Shown in pieces: positions 50,041 through 60,165 of a DNA stretch of 64,000 nucleotides; within the stretch, counting starts at the first letter, position 1; each line of letters begins with the position of its first letter. The notes beneath the pieces are model-generated. The model worked only from the letters and a program-made list of their open reading frames with translations, was not told where the DNA came from and ran no database searches. The stretch lies in NCBI RefSeq assembly GCF_019097595.1, contig NC_080710.1, positions 19,393,780 through 19,457,779 of the forward strand. Reading direction: 5' to 3'. Source of the stretch: Hemibagrus wyckioides. Lineage: Eukaryota > Chordata > Actinopteri > Siluriformes > Bagridae. A program made the position numbers and the translations under genes.

Positions 50041-51074
50041 ACAGCATGGTCTCACAACATGTTCACTTCATGACAAGAAAAAGCAAATTAGTGAGCAGAA
50101 AATAAGTACAAAATGTTAATAAAAATAAGGAAACAAACTGAATTATTGTTATTGCAAAAATAAAAATGTAGACATGCTCTCTACTGGCATTAAATATTTA
50201 AAGAATAATTCAACATGGCACATCTAAATAACAGAAGTGGGACAAATCAAATTTATACAGATTTACAAACTGAACCAGTGGTTAAACATTTATATATGCT
50301 CAGTTGGTTAAATTTTTGAATGCATTGTAAATGCAAATGGCTGCTAGTACCGAAGAGCATTTAAACTGTTCAGTGTTGCACTTTGCTCTTTGGCAACTGT
50401 CACTAATTTTACCCAGACAGCAGATTTGTTTTTACACAGTAATATATCCTGAATAGTACCATGTGCAATTAACATAAATAGCAAGCATGAGACCTCTTAC
50501 CTCTGGGCCTGTTCCTGTCCACAGCACAACATGGAATGTATTCAGTGCAGTGTTGAGAGTCTGGTATGTCTGAGTGTAGCACTGTTTCTGTAAAATGCTT
50601 CTGAGTATTTCTGCTAACTCGTTACATGTGCAGACGACTCACCCAGCTCATCTGAGGTCCTCTGCATAACAAGTTTCAGAAGAAAAGGTTTAAAACTACT
50701 CTCCCTTATGAAGCAGACTTGCAACACAATACTGATTTAAGTATAATTTACTGGCTAACACTAGTCTATTGCTATTTTGGGTAGTGGCAAGACCATTTTT
50801 TTTCCCATGTAAGCATACTGTTGCTATTTTCATGGTCATAAATTAAATGGGTGAAGCAGTGTGAAAAGGAAGACATAAATTGCCAACCCATTTCGGTTTA
50901 AAAAATGGACACTCTCTCTTGGTGCAGAAGCTGGGACAAACAAGTCTTTAAGTGTAACCCTGTCCCATTTCTTGGACAACACACTTTCATGGATTTTAAC
51001 TATATCACCCTAAATAGGCCCCCAGTATTTCAGTATCTGCTTATGCTGGTATAAACACTGCATAGATGCCAGTC
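50041..51074. other. No recognised feature
   Basis: Non-coding, no repeat identified. Confidence 0.5.
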
Positions 51075-51200
51075 ACATACACATTAACACACTCATTCAC
51101 ATCTAGGGGAAAATTATCTTAGCCAATCCACTTTGTGTTTCCTATGTAAACCAGAGGTCCCAGCAGGAAACCTGTGTGGACATGGGACAGCATGCACATG
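51075..51200 (+). repeat. Dispersed fish repeat, copy 2
   Basis: 'cactcattcacatctagggg', 'agccaatccacttt' and 'gtgtggacatggg' follow the same series as 8,992-9,120 and 55,380-55,500, in the same orientation. Confidence 0.6.
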
Positions 51201-51742
51201 GATAGTAACCAAAGCCAACTTACCCTAAATTAATACCAAAAATCAACTCGTTTGTAGTTACTGCAGCCCAAATCACACAAAATTCTAATGAAGGATCATG
51301 TCATTATGCACATGTTTATAGGTTAACTGCAGTTTAAATCTAGACCATATTAACCCTTGCAATTCTTTTTTCATAGGACTGCACAGAAATCCACCCAAAT
51401 CCACTAGACATCAAAATCATCAGTGCTATCTTAAAAAAAATATATATACATTACAGTCAGCCATGTCTGTGCCGATATGTTTTGCACTTGAGAAATCAGA
51501 TTGCTTCTCCTGAAGTCTTGCTGCGCTTTTATATTCTCTACTGCATAACCTTGATTTCATGCTTATTTATGCTCACGGTCAAAAGATGATCTCAATATCA
51601 CTAAAGGACCACATAACTGCACAGTATATACGCCTACGTGTGTGCAATTATATACTATATATAAAAGTATGAGTTTGTTGGAGCTGGTGTGAAGCAGACT
51701 GTCCTAATAAAGCTTGGGCACCGAATTATCCATAATTCAATA
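51201..51742. other. No recognised feature
   Basis: Spacer with a TA-rich bit at 51,432-51,450. Confidence 0.5.
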
Positions 51743-51945
51743 TACAGTCCCCTTTAAAAGTATTGGAAGAGCAAGGACAATTCTTTTGTTTACTCTATGC
51801 ACTGAAGATATTTGGTCTTAGGATCAAAAGATTAATATGAAACAATAGTTCAGAATGTCCTTTTTTATTTAAACCAACCTTTTACATCTCAAAACACATA
51901 ACATATCAAGTCTTAAGATGGATAAGCTAACATCAAAAGTCATCG
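51743..51945 (+). mobile_element. Tc1-like transposon 5' end, lineage B
   Basis: 'tacagtcccctttaaaagta' followed by 'ttggaagagcaaggacaatt' and 'gatcaaaagattaatatgaa' matches the first 150 bases of the Tc1-like lineage whose 3' half lies at 11,935-12,475. It stops before the transposase start. It abuts a lineage C body, giving another mosaic. Confidence 0.65.
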
Positions 51946-51954
51946 GCCTCCACT

Positions 51955-52835
51955 TTTGTCAGCCAGTAACAGAAAGCTGAGGCTGCAATGAACACAGGCT
52001 CACCAAAACAGGGCAGTTGAAGAAAAAAATTGATTCAAAGACTTTCGATTTCTGCTAGATTAGATTAGATTAGATACTTTTTTCATCCCAAAGGGAAATT
52101 TACAGCTTCCAGCAGTATCCACAAACACAGGTAATAGATAAAATGAGAAGGAGTATAACAAAAAATACTAAAATACCCAAATTTATGGTACAAACATATA
52201 CCAAAAAAATATAACAAATAACAAAATATTACACAATTTAACAAAATATAGCAGAAAAATACTAAATACAGAGATTTAAGGAATAAATATAGAGAATTAG
52301 ATGAATACAAGATAAGTAATGTGCAAAACAAGTGTTAACAGACCTATTTGTTGTGCAAAAACTTTATGTGCAAAAACTGCTAAGACACATAGATGGTAGT
52401 ATAAGAATTTGGTGCAGCATGAATCTATAGACTCAGCTTGCCTTGTATCAACAGCATGCTAGTGGATGTGGTGTAATGGCATAGGGAATGTTTTCTTGGC
52501 ACATTTCAGACCAGTTAATACCAAGAAATCATTGTGGGAATACCACAGCCTATTTGAGTATTGTTGCTGGCCATGTCCATTCCTACTGTGCATATCCACT
52601 ATTTAATATCTTGTAATGGTTAAACTATGATATGATTTCAGTTGCCTTCCCAGTCACCAGATCTGAATCCAGTGTAACACCTTGGTTGGAGGTGGAAGAA
52701 CACGAAATCACAGCATGAAAGCATACCTGGAAAATCTACATCAATTGCCTGATGCAATCATGTCAACATGGAGCAGAATCTCAAAGGAACATTTCAAACA
52801 TCATGTGGAATACATATTCACTACAAACTCAGTCA
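51955..52835 (+). mobile_element. Tc1-like transposon relic, lineage C, interrupted
   Basis: This is the body of a lineage C element, truncated on the 5' side. 'agccagtaacagaaagctga', 'aggctcaccaaaacagggca' and 'gatttctgct' are followed by an inserted retroposon. The relic resumes at 52,377 with 'agaatttggtgcagcatgaa', 'ccttgtatcaacagcatgct' and 'cacagcctatttgagtattg'. Then come 'cagtcaccagatctgaatcc' (SPDLNP region) and 'aggaacatttcaaacatcat' near the C-terminus. The transposase is broken throughout. Compared with the copy at 44,396-45,210 it keeps more of the central catalytic region but lacks recognisable ends. Confidence 0.85.
52057..52376 (-). mobile_element. Nested retroposon, minus orientation, inside Tc1 relic
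   Basis: The insert begins with an (attag)n run (52,056-52,074) and 'catcccaaagggaaattta', which on the minus strand is the 3' end of a fish non-LTR retroposon with a simple-repeat tail. The interior is A-rich (on +) without a true frame; the 82-codon minus-strand frame is a poly-Leu/Tyr/Phe artefact. It is flanked by ctgct on both sides (52,052-52,056 and 52,377-52,381), a likely target duplication. It must be younger than the transposon it interrupts. Confidence 0.75.
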
Positions 52836-54189
52836 AAATGAATTGAGAAAAGCTTATTTAATTTAGAGTTTGCAGCTTAACTACTATTTACTACTATCAA
52901 TATATTGACTCAGCAATAGATTACCACCTGTGTAAATGTTCACAAACCTTGTTTTTTTTTGTTTAGCTCTGAGTACAAAAATAGAGCCCTGACTTGAAAA
53001 CCATCAGAATAGACGTTTTGTACCCCTGTAACCAATGATTAACAAATGCACTTTTCCACTATTTTCCACTTTTCATTATCTGATCTTTTGTCAAGTTTCT
53101 TTCCTCTCTACTGAATATGTAAATGACTCATTACACTGACTACAAAACTATTAGTTAGTGACACAGTTTTTCTCTCTGACACATTATTCATTATTAGGTG
53201 TTAACACCATTCACGCTCGACTTGTAACTTTTCTCATTTCACATTTTAAAGGTGAGCTGAACATATGTCTTCTGTATTTACACAGACCAATTCATTCTTC
53301 GAGTTCTAATGACGATGGAAACAAACAAGCAGCCAAGGTCAGACCCTTGATGCAGAATGATGACACCATAGGGTGATTGTGTTTAGACAGCTGTCGAAGA
53401 AAAGATGCTGTCGATCATGACATTGGTAAATGAACAATCTGTTCCCTTTTGTTTAGCAAACATGTTTTATCCTTCAAATGAATTGGAATATTAAAGGCAT
53501 TTTATAATGTTTTTCAATTTCTTTTCTCTAATCAAGAATGTGACTATTACTTTACCACATTAATTGAACAATTAACCCTAATTTGGTGTCATCTTGTGCA
53601 AATAGAAGGCAAAGATTTAAATATTCATAAGTGTTACTTGAAGCACTGCAAAACAGCAAGTAATGATTTTACTTTTAGTCTTTAGTTTCCACTTAGCACA
53701 CTAGTTTTAGAAACACACTATCAGTTATCTGCAAAAGTTCACATATGTATTTTTTAGCAATATGGTTGGATTTCCATTCTGTCTGTGAATAAGTTCAATT
53801 GTTTAATATTGTCAATATTGAAGTCAATTCATAAAATATGTTTTCTTAAATATTGCATACATTTATATTTCATCATCAGGAGCATCTCAGAGTTCATAGC
53901 TCAAATAGATATGTAATACATTTGGATAAATGCATGTAGCAATTTAACATCTATTTAATAATCAAATCTTACATTTCTCCTTTTTTTATAGCTTTACTAG
54001 AATAATCTGGAAGCAAATGCATTTTAATGAGATGCAAAGATTCTTGCATGAAATGAAAGGTCATGTACTCTCTCATTAATTGTAACTGTACATTGGTATA
54101 TTTTTAACTTTATCATCGTGTAGATATTTGTTAATATACAGACTTCATTTTAACCCTTTAAGAGTAGAATAATTTATGTCTGCATCAGA
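52836..54189. other. Unclassified non-coding stretch
   Basis: No recognised repeat or exon. A 50-base segment at 53,287-53,336 lies between 'tttacacag' and 'gtcaga', which is weak splice-like context only. Confidence 0.5.
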
Positions 54190-54232
54190 TAATAATAATA
54201 ATAGTAAAATAATAATAATAATAATAATAATA
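54190..54232 (+). repeat. Imperfect (TAA)n microsatellite
   Basis: TAA units interrupted by 'tagtaaaat'. Confidence 0.95.
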
Positions 54233-54368
54233 TGAAAAGTCACACTAAAACTGACATCTGACTTGTCTTCTCATGAAATGCATTTGTCATCTGCTAATTG
54301 CAAAGAAGCAGTCATAAATCTGGTGTGAACTGCAGAATCTGAGTGTGTGTGTTTCAAAAAGTTGCAGA

Positions 54369-54373
<5 letters not shown>

Positions 54374-54411
<38 letters not shown>

Positions 54412-54418
54412 TCTCTCA
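54374..54418 (+). repeat. (TC)n microsatellite
   Basis: About 22 TC units with one 'ac' interruption. Confidence 0.95.
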
Positions 54419-55155
54419 TGTTGGCAAGCCTCCTAGGAATCAGATTTATAAAGCAAATGCATGTCAGCACTTCCCCAGTTCTCCTTTATTGCTTATTTTC
54501 TACTCTTTTTGATGCTTGAAACCTTTAAAATGTTCTGTCAAAATTCTAATAACAATTTAGCATTCATTGGTTAAAAATGTTTTCTGAAATGTTCCAAGCT
54601 AGCAGTGCTCTCTCCTAGCCACATTCATAGAGCCATTAAACTGGAATATGATCATGACACGCAAAAAATGGTCACTATGGTAACACTATGGTAATTGATT
54701 GTACACACCTTCAGGACAAGTGAGAGTTTCTGCATATGTGTGTGTATATGTGTAGATGATGTGTGACACTAATTTCACTGGACATTGGCATGTTGTCACA
54801 GCACAGCTGTAATTACATGCTGGTTTGTCATTTTGGGACATTTGAAGTTTGCTATAACAGATGAATATAACAACTCAGTGAACCAATGTGAAAATCTGTT
54901 GTCAGCCCTGTCAAAGTGCACCAATAATCAGCTGTCTAATTTCTGCCCAAATGCTGAAAATAGACATTTTCCTGGATTTGGCAGCGCGAACACCAGACAA
55001 CATTTTCAGACAAAGTTTGCATGTAGAGTAGTACAGTAGGCTTCAATTAAATTGTCTTAAAGCTTCTGGGTGTAAAATTTGGGAGGTTAGAAATCTTCTC
55101 TGTTTAGCAGTGTTGCATCAGTCTTTCTCAAAGATGTAAATTACATGCCATATAG
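54419..55155. other. No recognised feature
   Basis: The 84-codon frame at 54,785-55,039 has no domain I know and no supporting splice or promoter signals. Confidence 0.5.
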
Positions 55156-55157
55156 TT

Positions 55158-55199
<42 letters not shown>
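55156..55199 (+). repeat. Compound (TAGA)n(GA)n microsatellite
   Basis: Three to four TAGA units run into about 15 GA units. Confidence 0.95.
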
Positions 55200-55201
<2 letters not shown>

Positions 55202-55204
55202 TAC

Positions 55205-55510
55205 CCTGAGAACACTGGGTATAAGGCAGTATACACCATGGAAGGGACACCAGTCCATCACAGGCTAACATACACATGCATTCACACACTACAACCAGGA
55301 AGGTAACATAATTTATGCTATATAATTGAAAAAGTAAACATTACTTGACACAGACAGAAAAAAGGCACTGCAGCCCAACCCCAGGCTGGAATATACACAT
55401 GCATTCACACCTAGAGGCAATTTAGTTAATTCACCTTCTGGCAAGTTTTTCATAGAACTACAGGAAATTCACACAGACATGGAGAAAACCTGAATGAGCC
55501 TGGCAGCAGA
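55205..55510 (+). repeat. Dispersed fish repeat, copy 3 (longest)
   Basis: 'gagaacactgggtataaggc', 'gggacaccagtccatcacag', 'cattcacacctagaggcaat' and 'cacacagacatggagaaaac' are in the standard order. The middle contains an extra piece of about 90 bases (55,295-55,380) between two copies of 'acacatgcattcacac', probably an insertion or local duplication. It has no coding capacity. Confidence 0.7.
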
Positions 55511-56339
55511 AAAAACTGAACATTCTGGTCTTATTGAAAAAGGAAAATGCTAAAAAAACAGGAAAAACACTTTGTACCCATTTTTTTTTCTTTCGATTTT
55601 GTATTAGTGCACCACATCCCTCTCAGATAGCTCCCACTCATATTTAGTGAAACAGTGACAGTAGACTGGATGCTTTCGGTGTCCTATCTCTGAAGTGCTC
55701 CTTTCAGCCCTCTTATACAAATGTGCTCCCTTGTCTGCCTGAGTTTGTTAACTCGTCAAAATGTCAAGCTTGTAGTGCACTGAAATTTACAATTCAGAAT
55801 CAACTCAGAATTTAAATGATGTTTTCCACATGCAAGGCAAAGGAAATTGAGCGTACACAACTCTGGGGATAAGGTTAAGGAGTAGGACTTGATCAATTTT
55901 AATATGCAGCAAAATCTTGAACTAAATAAATGCAGGATGGAATACAGTCAAATTTAAAGCTGCTGATTTTTCATTTCGATTCGATTTCTTTGATTGAATT
56001 GGATGCTTGGCATATTATTACATTACATAAATACATTACCTGATACTGTTTAGTGCCCCTGTCTAGTTAGTACAGGAATGTCAAATACTGTGTGTCTGGA
56101 TTTTGATGATCATTCCCTTTTTGCATATGAGGAAAAGATTGTAAGAAGATAATAACAGTAGGCCTCTAAAATAGCACTGAAATTCATTACGTTGTCCCAA
56201 ACAATAAGAAAAAATAAAAAATAAAATATCTGCATTGCTTTCTACCTAACTCTCTGTGCAGACCTCTGTGATGCTTTGCATCTAATACCATACCTCATTT
56301 AGAATAATCCCCTAATGAACTAACTAGCATTTATTTAAT
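55511..56339. other. No recognised feature
   Basis: AT-rich spacer. Confidence 0.5.
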
Positions 56340-56521
56340 TTTTAAATAAGATGTTTGTCTGTGTTCTTCTTGCTGTATTACATCCCAACAGAGTTTTACA
56401 CTGATGGTATTCTTAGTCTGCGACCTAGTGAACCAGTATCGATGCATTAATTGATAGAGACTTCAAAGCACTTTTGTACGTCGCTCTGCCAAATGCCATA
56501 AATATAAATATAAATGTAAAT
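56340..56521 (+). mobile_element. Retroposon 3' end with ATAAATGTAA-type tail
   Basis: 'gatggtattcttagtctgcg', 'gaaccagtatcgatgcatta' and 'gcacttttgtacgtcgctct' are followed by 'gccaaatgccataaatataa' and a short tandem tail. This is the 3' end of a common fish LINE or LINE-mobilised retroposon. A 12- to 15-base block usually found between 'cgctct' and 'gccaaatgcc' is deleted. No coding sequence remains. Confidence 0.7.
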
Positions 56522-59504
56522 GACCACCTTATTATTTCAGCACAGACATGCAAGAAATTTATTTCCAGTTTAACCTTGCAAGGTTAGCAGTACTATTTTC
56601 AGGAAGATGAATGCATAATGAAAGTCAGCTATTATATCATTAGATATTGCTGAAGTTCATACAGGCATTTAGGAAGTTATAGGAATCAAGTTGCAGAAAT
56701 AGTTTTATATGCAACTTGTTTGACAGAGACTTTTTAAATCCCTTTGGTTTGATAAGGTCCAGCATGTAAGGATGGGATCTAATCTGTTAATCTGACTTTA
56801 ATATATACTGACTTACATTTAGCTTGAGATGGATTCCTTGCATTATTTAAATGCTAATTTGAATGAGAGCGTATTACAGTGTAATGGTTAGCGTCGACAT
56901 ATACCGGTATTGACAGAGCAAAGCATCCTTTAAGTGAGGTGGAGGAAGATGCCTCAGGGTGTAAGGCTTTATAAAACAGAGCCAGTCTCTAAGGCATTCT
57001 TGCAGTGTGCAATAAGAACACAGAAATTATCTGATGAACCAGGGAATGCTTTAATTAATTAATTTATTTCACAGCAATTTCCCCAACAGAAATCGTGACA
57101 GCTTAATAATGGGATACTTCCAGCTGATCAGCCTTACAGAGCACAGCATGTCATATGCCGAGGACACAAGAACCTTTAATGTGAATCAGTCATTTTAGTT
57201 GAGTTCAAATGCAAGCTGGGGGTATGTGAAACAGCATGTACTTAATACATTCGACATTTTTGTTGAATTCTTTTTATAATTACATGACAATTATGACAAT
57301 GTTGCATGAACAGAAATGTTCCACTGTCTGTAAGATGGAACCCCTTGTACATTTTTGTATGTGTCTGGTATTCAGGGATGGTTAAAAAAGCAAATCTTTG
57401 GATGTTATGCTTCCAAGGATTAAACAAAACAAATGGAGGAAAAACCACAATGCTGTCAGAACAATCTGGTGTCCAACTTGGACAGTGTACCTTACATAAA
57501 GGTTGTACATTTTAATATGTTCAAAGGCTAAATGTGAATGGATGAGACATGCATTATAATTCTTAAAAGGGTAACATTATACCAAATGTGTTACGCTCTA
57601 ATTTGTTTTAAATGTTGTGTTATACTGATTATTAATAAATGAACAATGATTTCTTTGTTGATCCTCAGTAAGATCTTAATCCTGGTCTGGATTCAGATCC
57701 AATCCTAAGAAGAGGCCAACTGGCAAAGCAAATCCATTTTCTGGATTTTTTTCTGAGACCAGTTTCATGCAAAATGAGAGAACAAGTAAAACTCCTGAGC
57801 TTTGGATCAAACAAGTAAACCTGGAGCTGTGAGGCAATAACACTACTTACTGCTCTACTGTGCCATAAATAAACATGAGATGAATTATGCTTAATTAGTA
57901 GTTCACGTTAGATAAAGCACATTAATGGAATGCACAGACAAATGAACTAATTGTCTCAACCAGGTAGAGCCATAATAATCCATCATGAGCAGCATATAAA
58001 TATAAACCTAATGTGGGAGACAGTAGCCAAGAATACAAAACCATCTTAGATACCGCTTTGTAATATATTACTAGTAATTTATGATTTACTGAAGATTTGT
58101 TAGCAGCATGCTACCCAGTTAAATGTGATGTTTATTTTCCTCCTAAATTCAGTACACTGTATAGTCCTTGTTATAGATATGTCTGTATTTTGATTGCCCA
58201 AAGCAAATACTTGTATGTAAAGCATACCTTATTTGAAGGAAAGAAGTGTTAATTTGTTTACTTCAGATGCTGCACACAGCCATGTTGATTTGACGCACGA
58301 ATGACCCAAGTTCCATAGTAGGAATTTCAGTTTGAGGGGTTTTTCCTAGTCTGAGGTTGGGAATTGCAAGTTACAAGCTCTAGTAAATACAGCATTATTT
58401 CACAAATTTCACAGGAGGCTTGGCTTACAACTAGATCATTATGAATAATAAACAGCTTTTAATTTATTTACTCTTTATTTTCAATTTCCCATTAAAGGCT
58501 AGAAGAATGCATTTTCCATGCATCCATTTATTCGTTCATTTAAATGAATGTAAATGTCATTAAGATGAATTAATTTAGTTCGAAACTGTATAGTGATAAA
58601 TTTCACTCCTCAAACACTTGTAATTATCGTATGCAGATTATCAAGCACATAAACGGCTACCTCAACATGACACTTATAGTCATAAAGACCTGTATTATAA
58701 TAAGGTAAACATAATTACCATTCTTACCAATGTAAAAACGAAGATTCGTACATTAAGTGTTTTGCTGTTTATTGCTTTCCCTTTAAAGCTTAAGCTTTAA
58801 AGCACAGCATGTGAGAGATAAAGTGTTTTTAGCTGTCACGTTCATTCTGAGCTCTCTCAACATTAGTCACTGTTCTGAGATGAAGCCTGAGTGGTTCCTA
58901 GCTAGTGAGGATATCAGTTATCAGTCTACATGTCTCTACAGAAAGGAAGATTTGTCACCCTGTGGGTGGGTGGTTCAGTGTGATGGGTTTACAGAGGCAG
59001 AACCTCACAAGAGACTAGGTGTCAACAAACTGTCACCCTACTGGCTGGCAGGTATGTGGGAAGGCAAGGATTACTCTTAGCCAGAGCGTGATTGATGTAT
59101 CATCTCCCGCTCCGTTGGCCACTAGCATTTGAAAATGGAAATGCAAAACTGGGGTTGGGGAAGGAAGGAGGGAGCTTGTATGGGTGGGTGTAATAGAGCT
59201 AGAAGAAACCTAGGCTGGAACAAAGTGGATTTTTCCTAAATGTGACACACATCACACTGACATTAATTCAGAGCTGGTCAGGTATAATACTAGACAGCTA
59301 CATGTTGATCTAATAGGCTATGATTAATTCTGTTAACTGAGTAGAAACATCAACTTGTTTCTTAATGCAGAATGTTAGGTAACAAAGATTACTTAAAGCG
59401 TTACATATTTAAAGGGTTTGATTAGGAAACCATATCCTCTTATTTAGACATTTGTATTAGTTGACAGTTATGTGGAGAGTGTGCATGCTTCACAGTTTCT
59501 GACT
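56522..59504. other. Unclassified non-coding stretch
   Basis: No known repeat. The 89-codon frame at 58,811-59,080 begins with a hydrophobic, signal-peptide-like stretch, but nothing else supports it. The 56,750-56,900 block has the wording of a conserved non-coding element. Confidence 0.5.
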
Positions 59505-60165
59505 GCAATACCCTACAGCGTATTATGAGAACAGCTGAAAAGATCATTGGGGTTTCTATACCCACCATTGCCACTATGTACAATATCTGCAGCATTAGCA
59601 TTGCAGGTGACCACCCCTCTTGCCCACCCCTCTCATGAACTCTTCACCTGCCTGCTATTTAAAAGAAGGTACCAGAGCATCCCTACCATCACTACCTGGC
59701 TCTGTAACAGTTTCTTCCCTGAGGCAGTCAGATTACTTAACATCTTGCTGTATTCCAATGCTAACCTGGACTTATTAAACACCTAATCCAGTATAACTCA
59801 ATACCACTGCACACCTGCACTTTTCAAAGCCGAATCAGACACTTCTATATAGACTTCTTTTGCTACCAATTTTGTTGCTACACTGCTCAATAGTTTACAG
59901 TCACATCCTGCTATAGCTTTCACATATGCCACTGTTCCTTGTGTATCTGTTGCCCTATGTTAATTGTTCTGTGTGTTTATCGTCTGTTTATACTGTTCTG
60001 TGTACTTCTTGCCCTGAACTTGGCTCTTGACTCTTGTGTATTTGCACTTTATGTAGTGTTGTGAACTGTGTTGAACTGTATGTGTTGCACTATGGTCTTG
60101 GAAATTATATTCAGTTCCAGTGGATACATGCTATAAATATATGCAATAAAAATATATGACAAAAA
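59505..60165 (+). mobile_element. LINE 3' end: ORF2 C-terminus and 3' untranslated region (CR1/L2/Rex1 group)
   Basis: 'gagaacagctgaaaagatca' gives RTAEKIIG, and the frame of 59,547-59,786 reads HPSHELFTCLLFKRRYQSIP, then NSFFPEAVRLLN. This matches the conserved end of fish LINE ORF2, (D)PSHP.H.LF..LPSGRRYR.I, followed by K.SFFP.A..LLN. The tryptophan and glycine of the usual block are lost and one frameshift lies near 59,600. The following 350 bases contain repeated 'tgtgt', 'ctgttc' and 'ttgcact' words and 'gcactatggtcttgg', then 'gcaataaaaata', as in the 3' untranslated region of these LINEs. It is a 5'-truncated copy. Confidence 0.85.

Noticed and set aside
52083..52331. 82-codon hydrophobic minus-strand frame
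   Set aside because: Lies entirely within the nested retroposon; A-rich repeat DNA read backwards gives Leu/Tyr/Phe runs.
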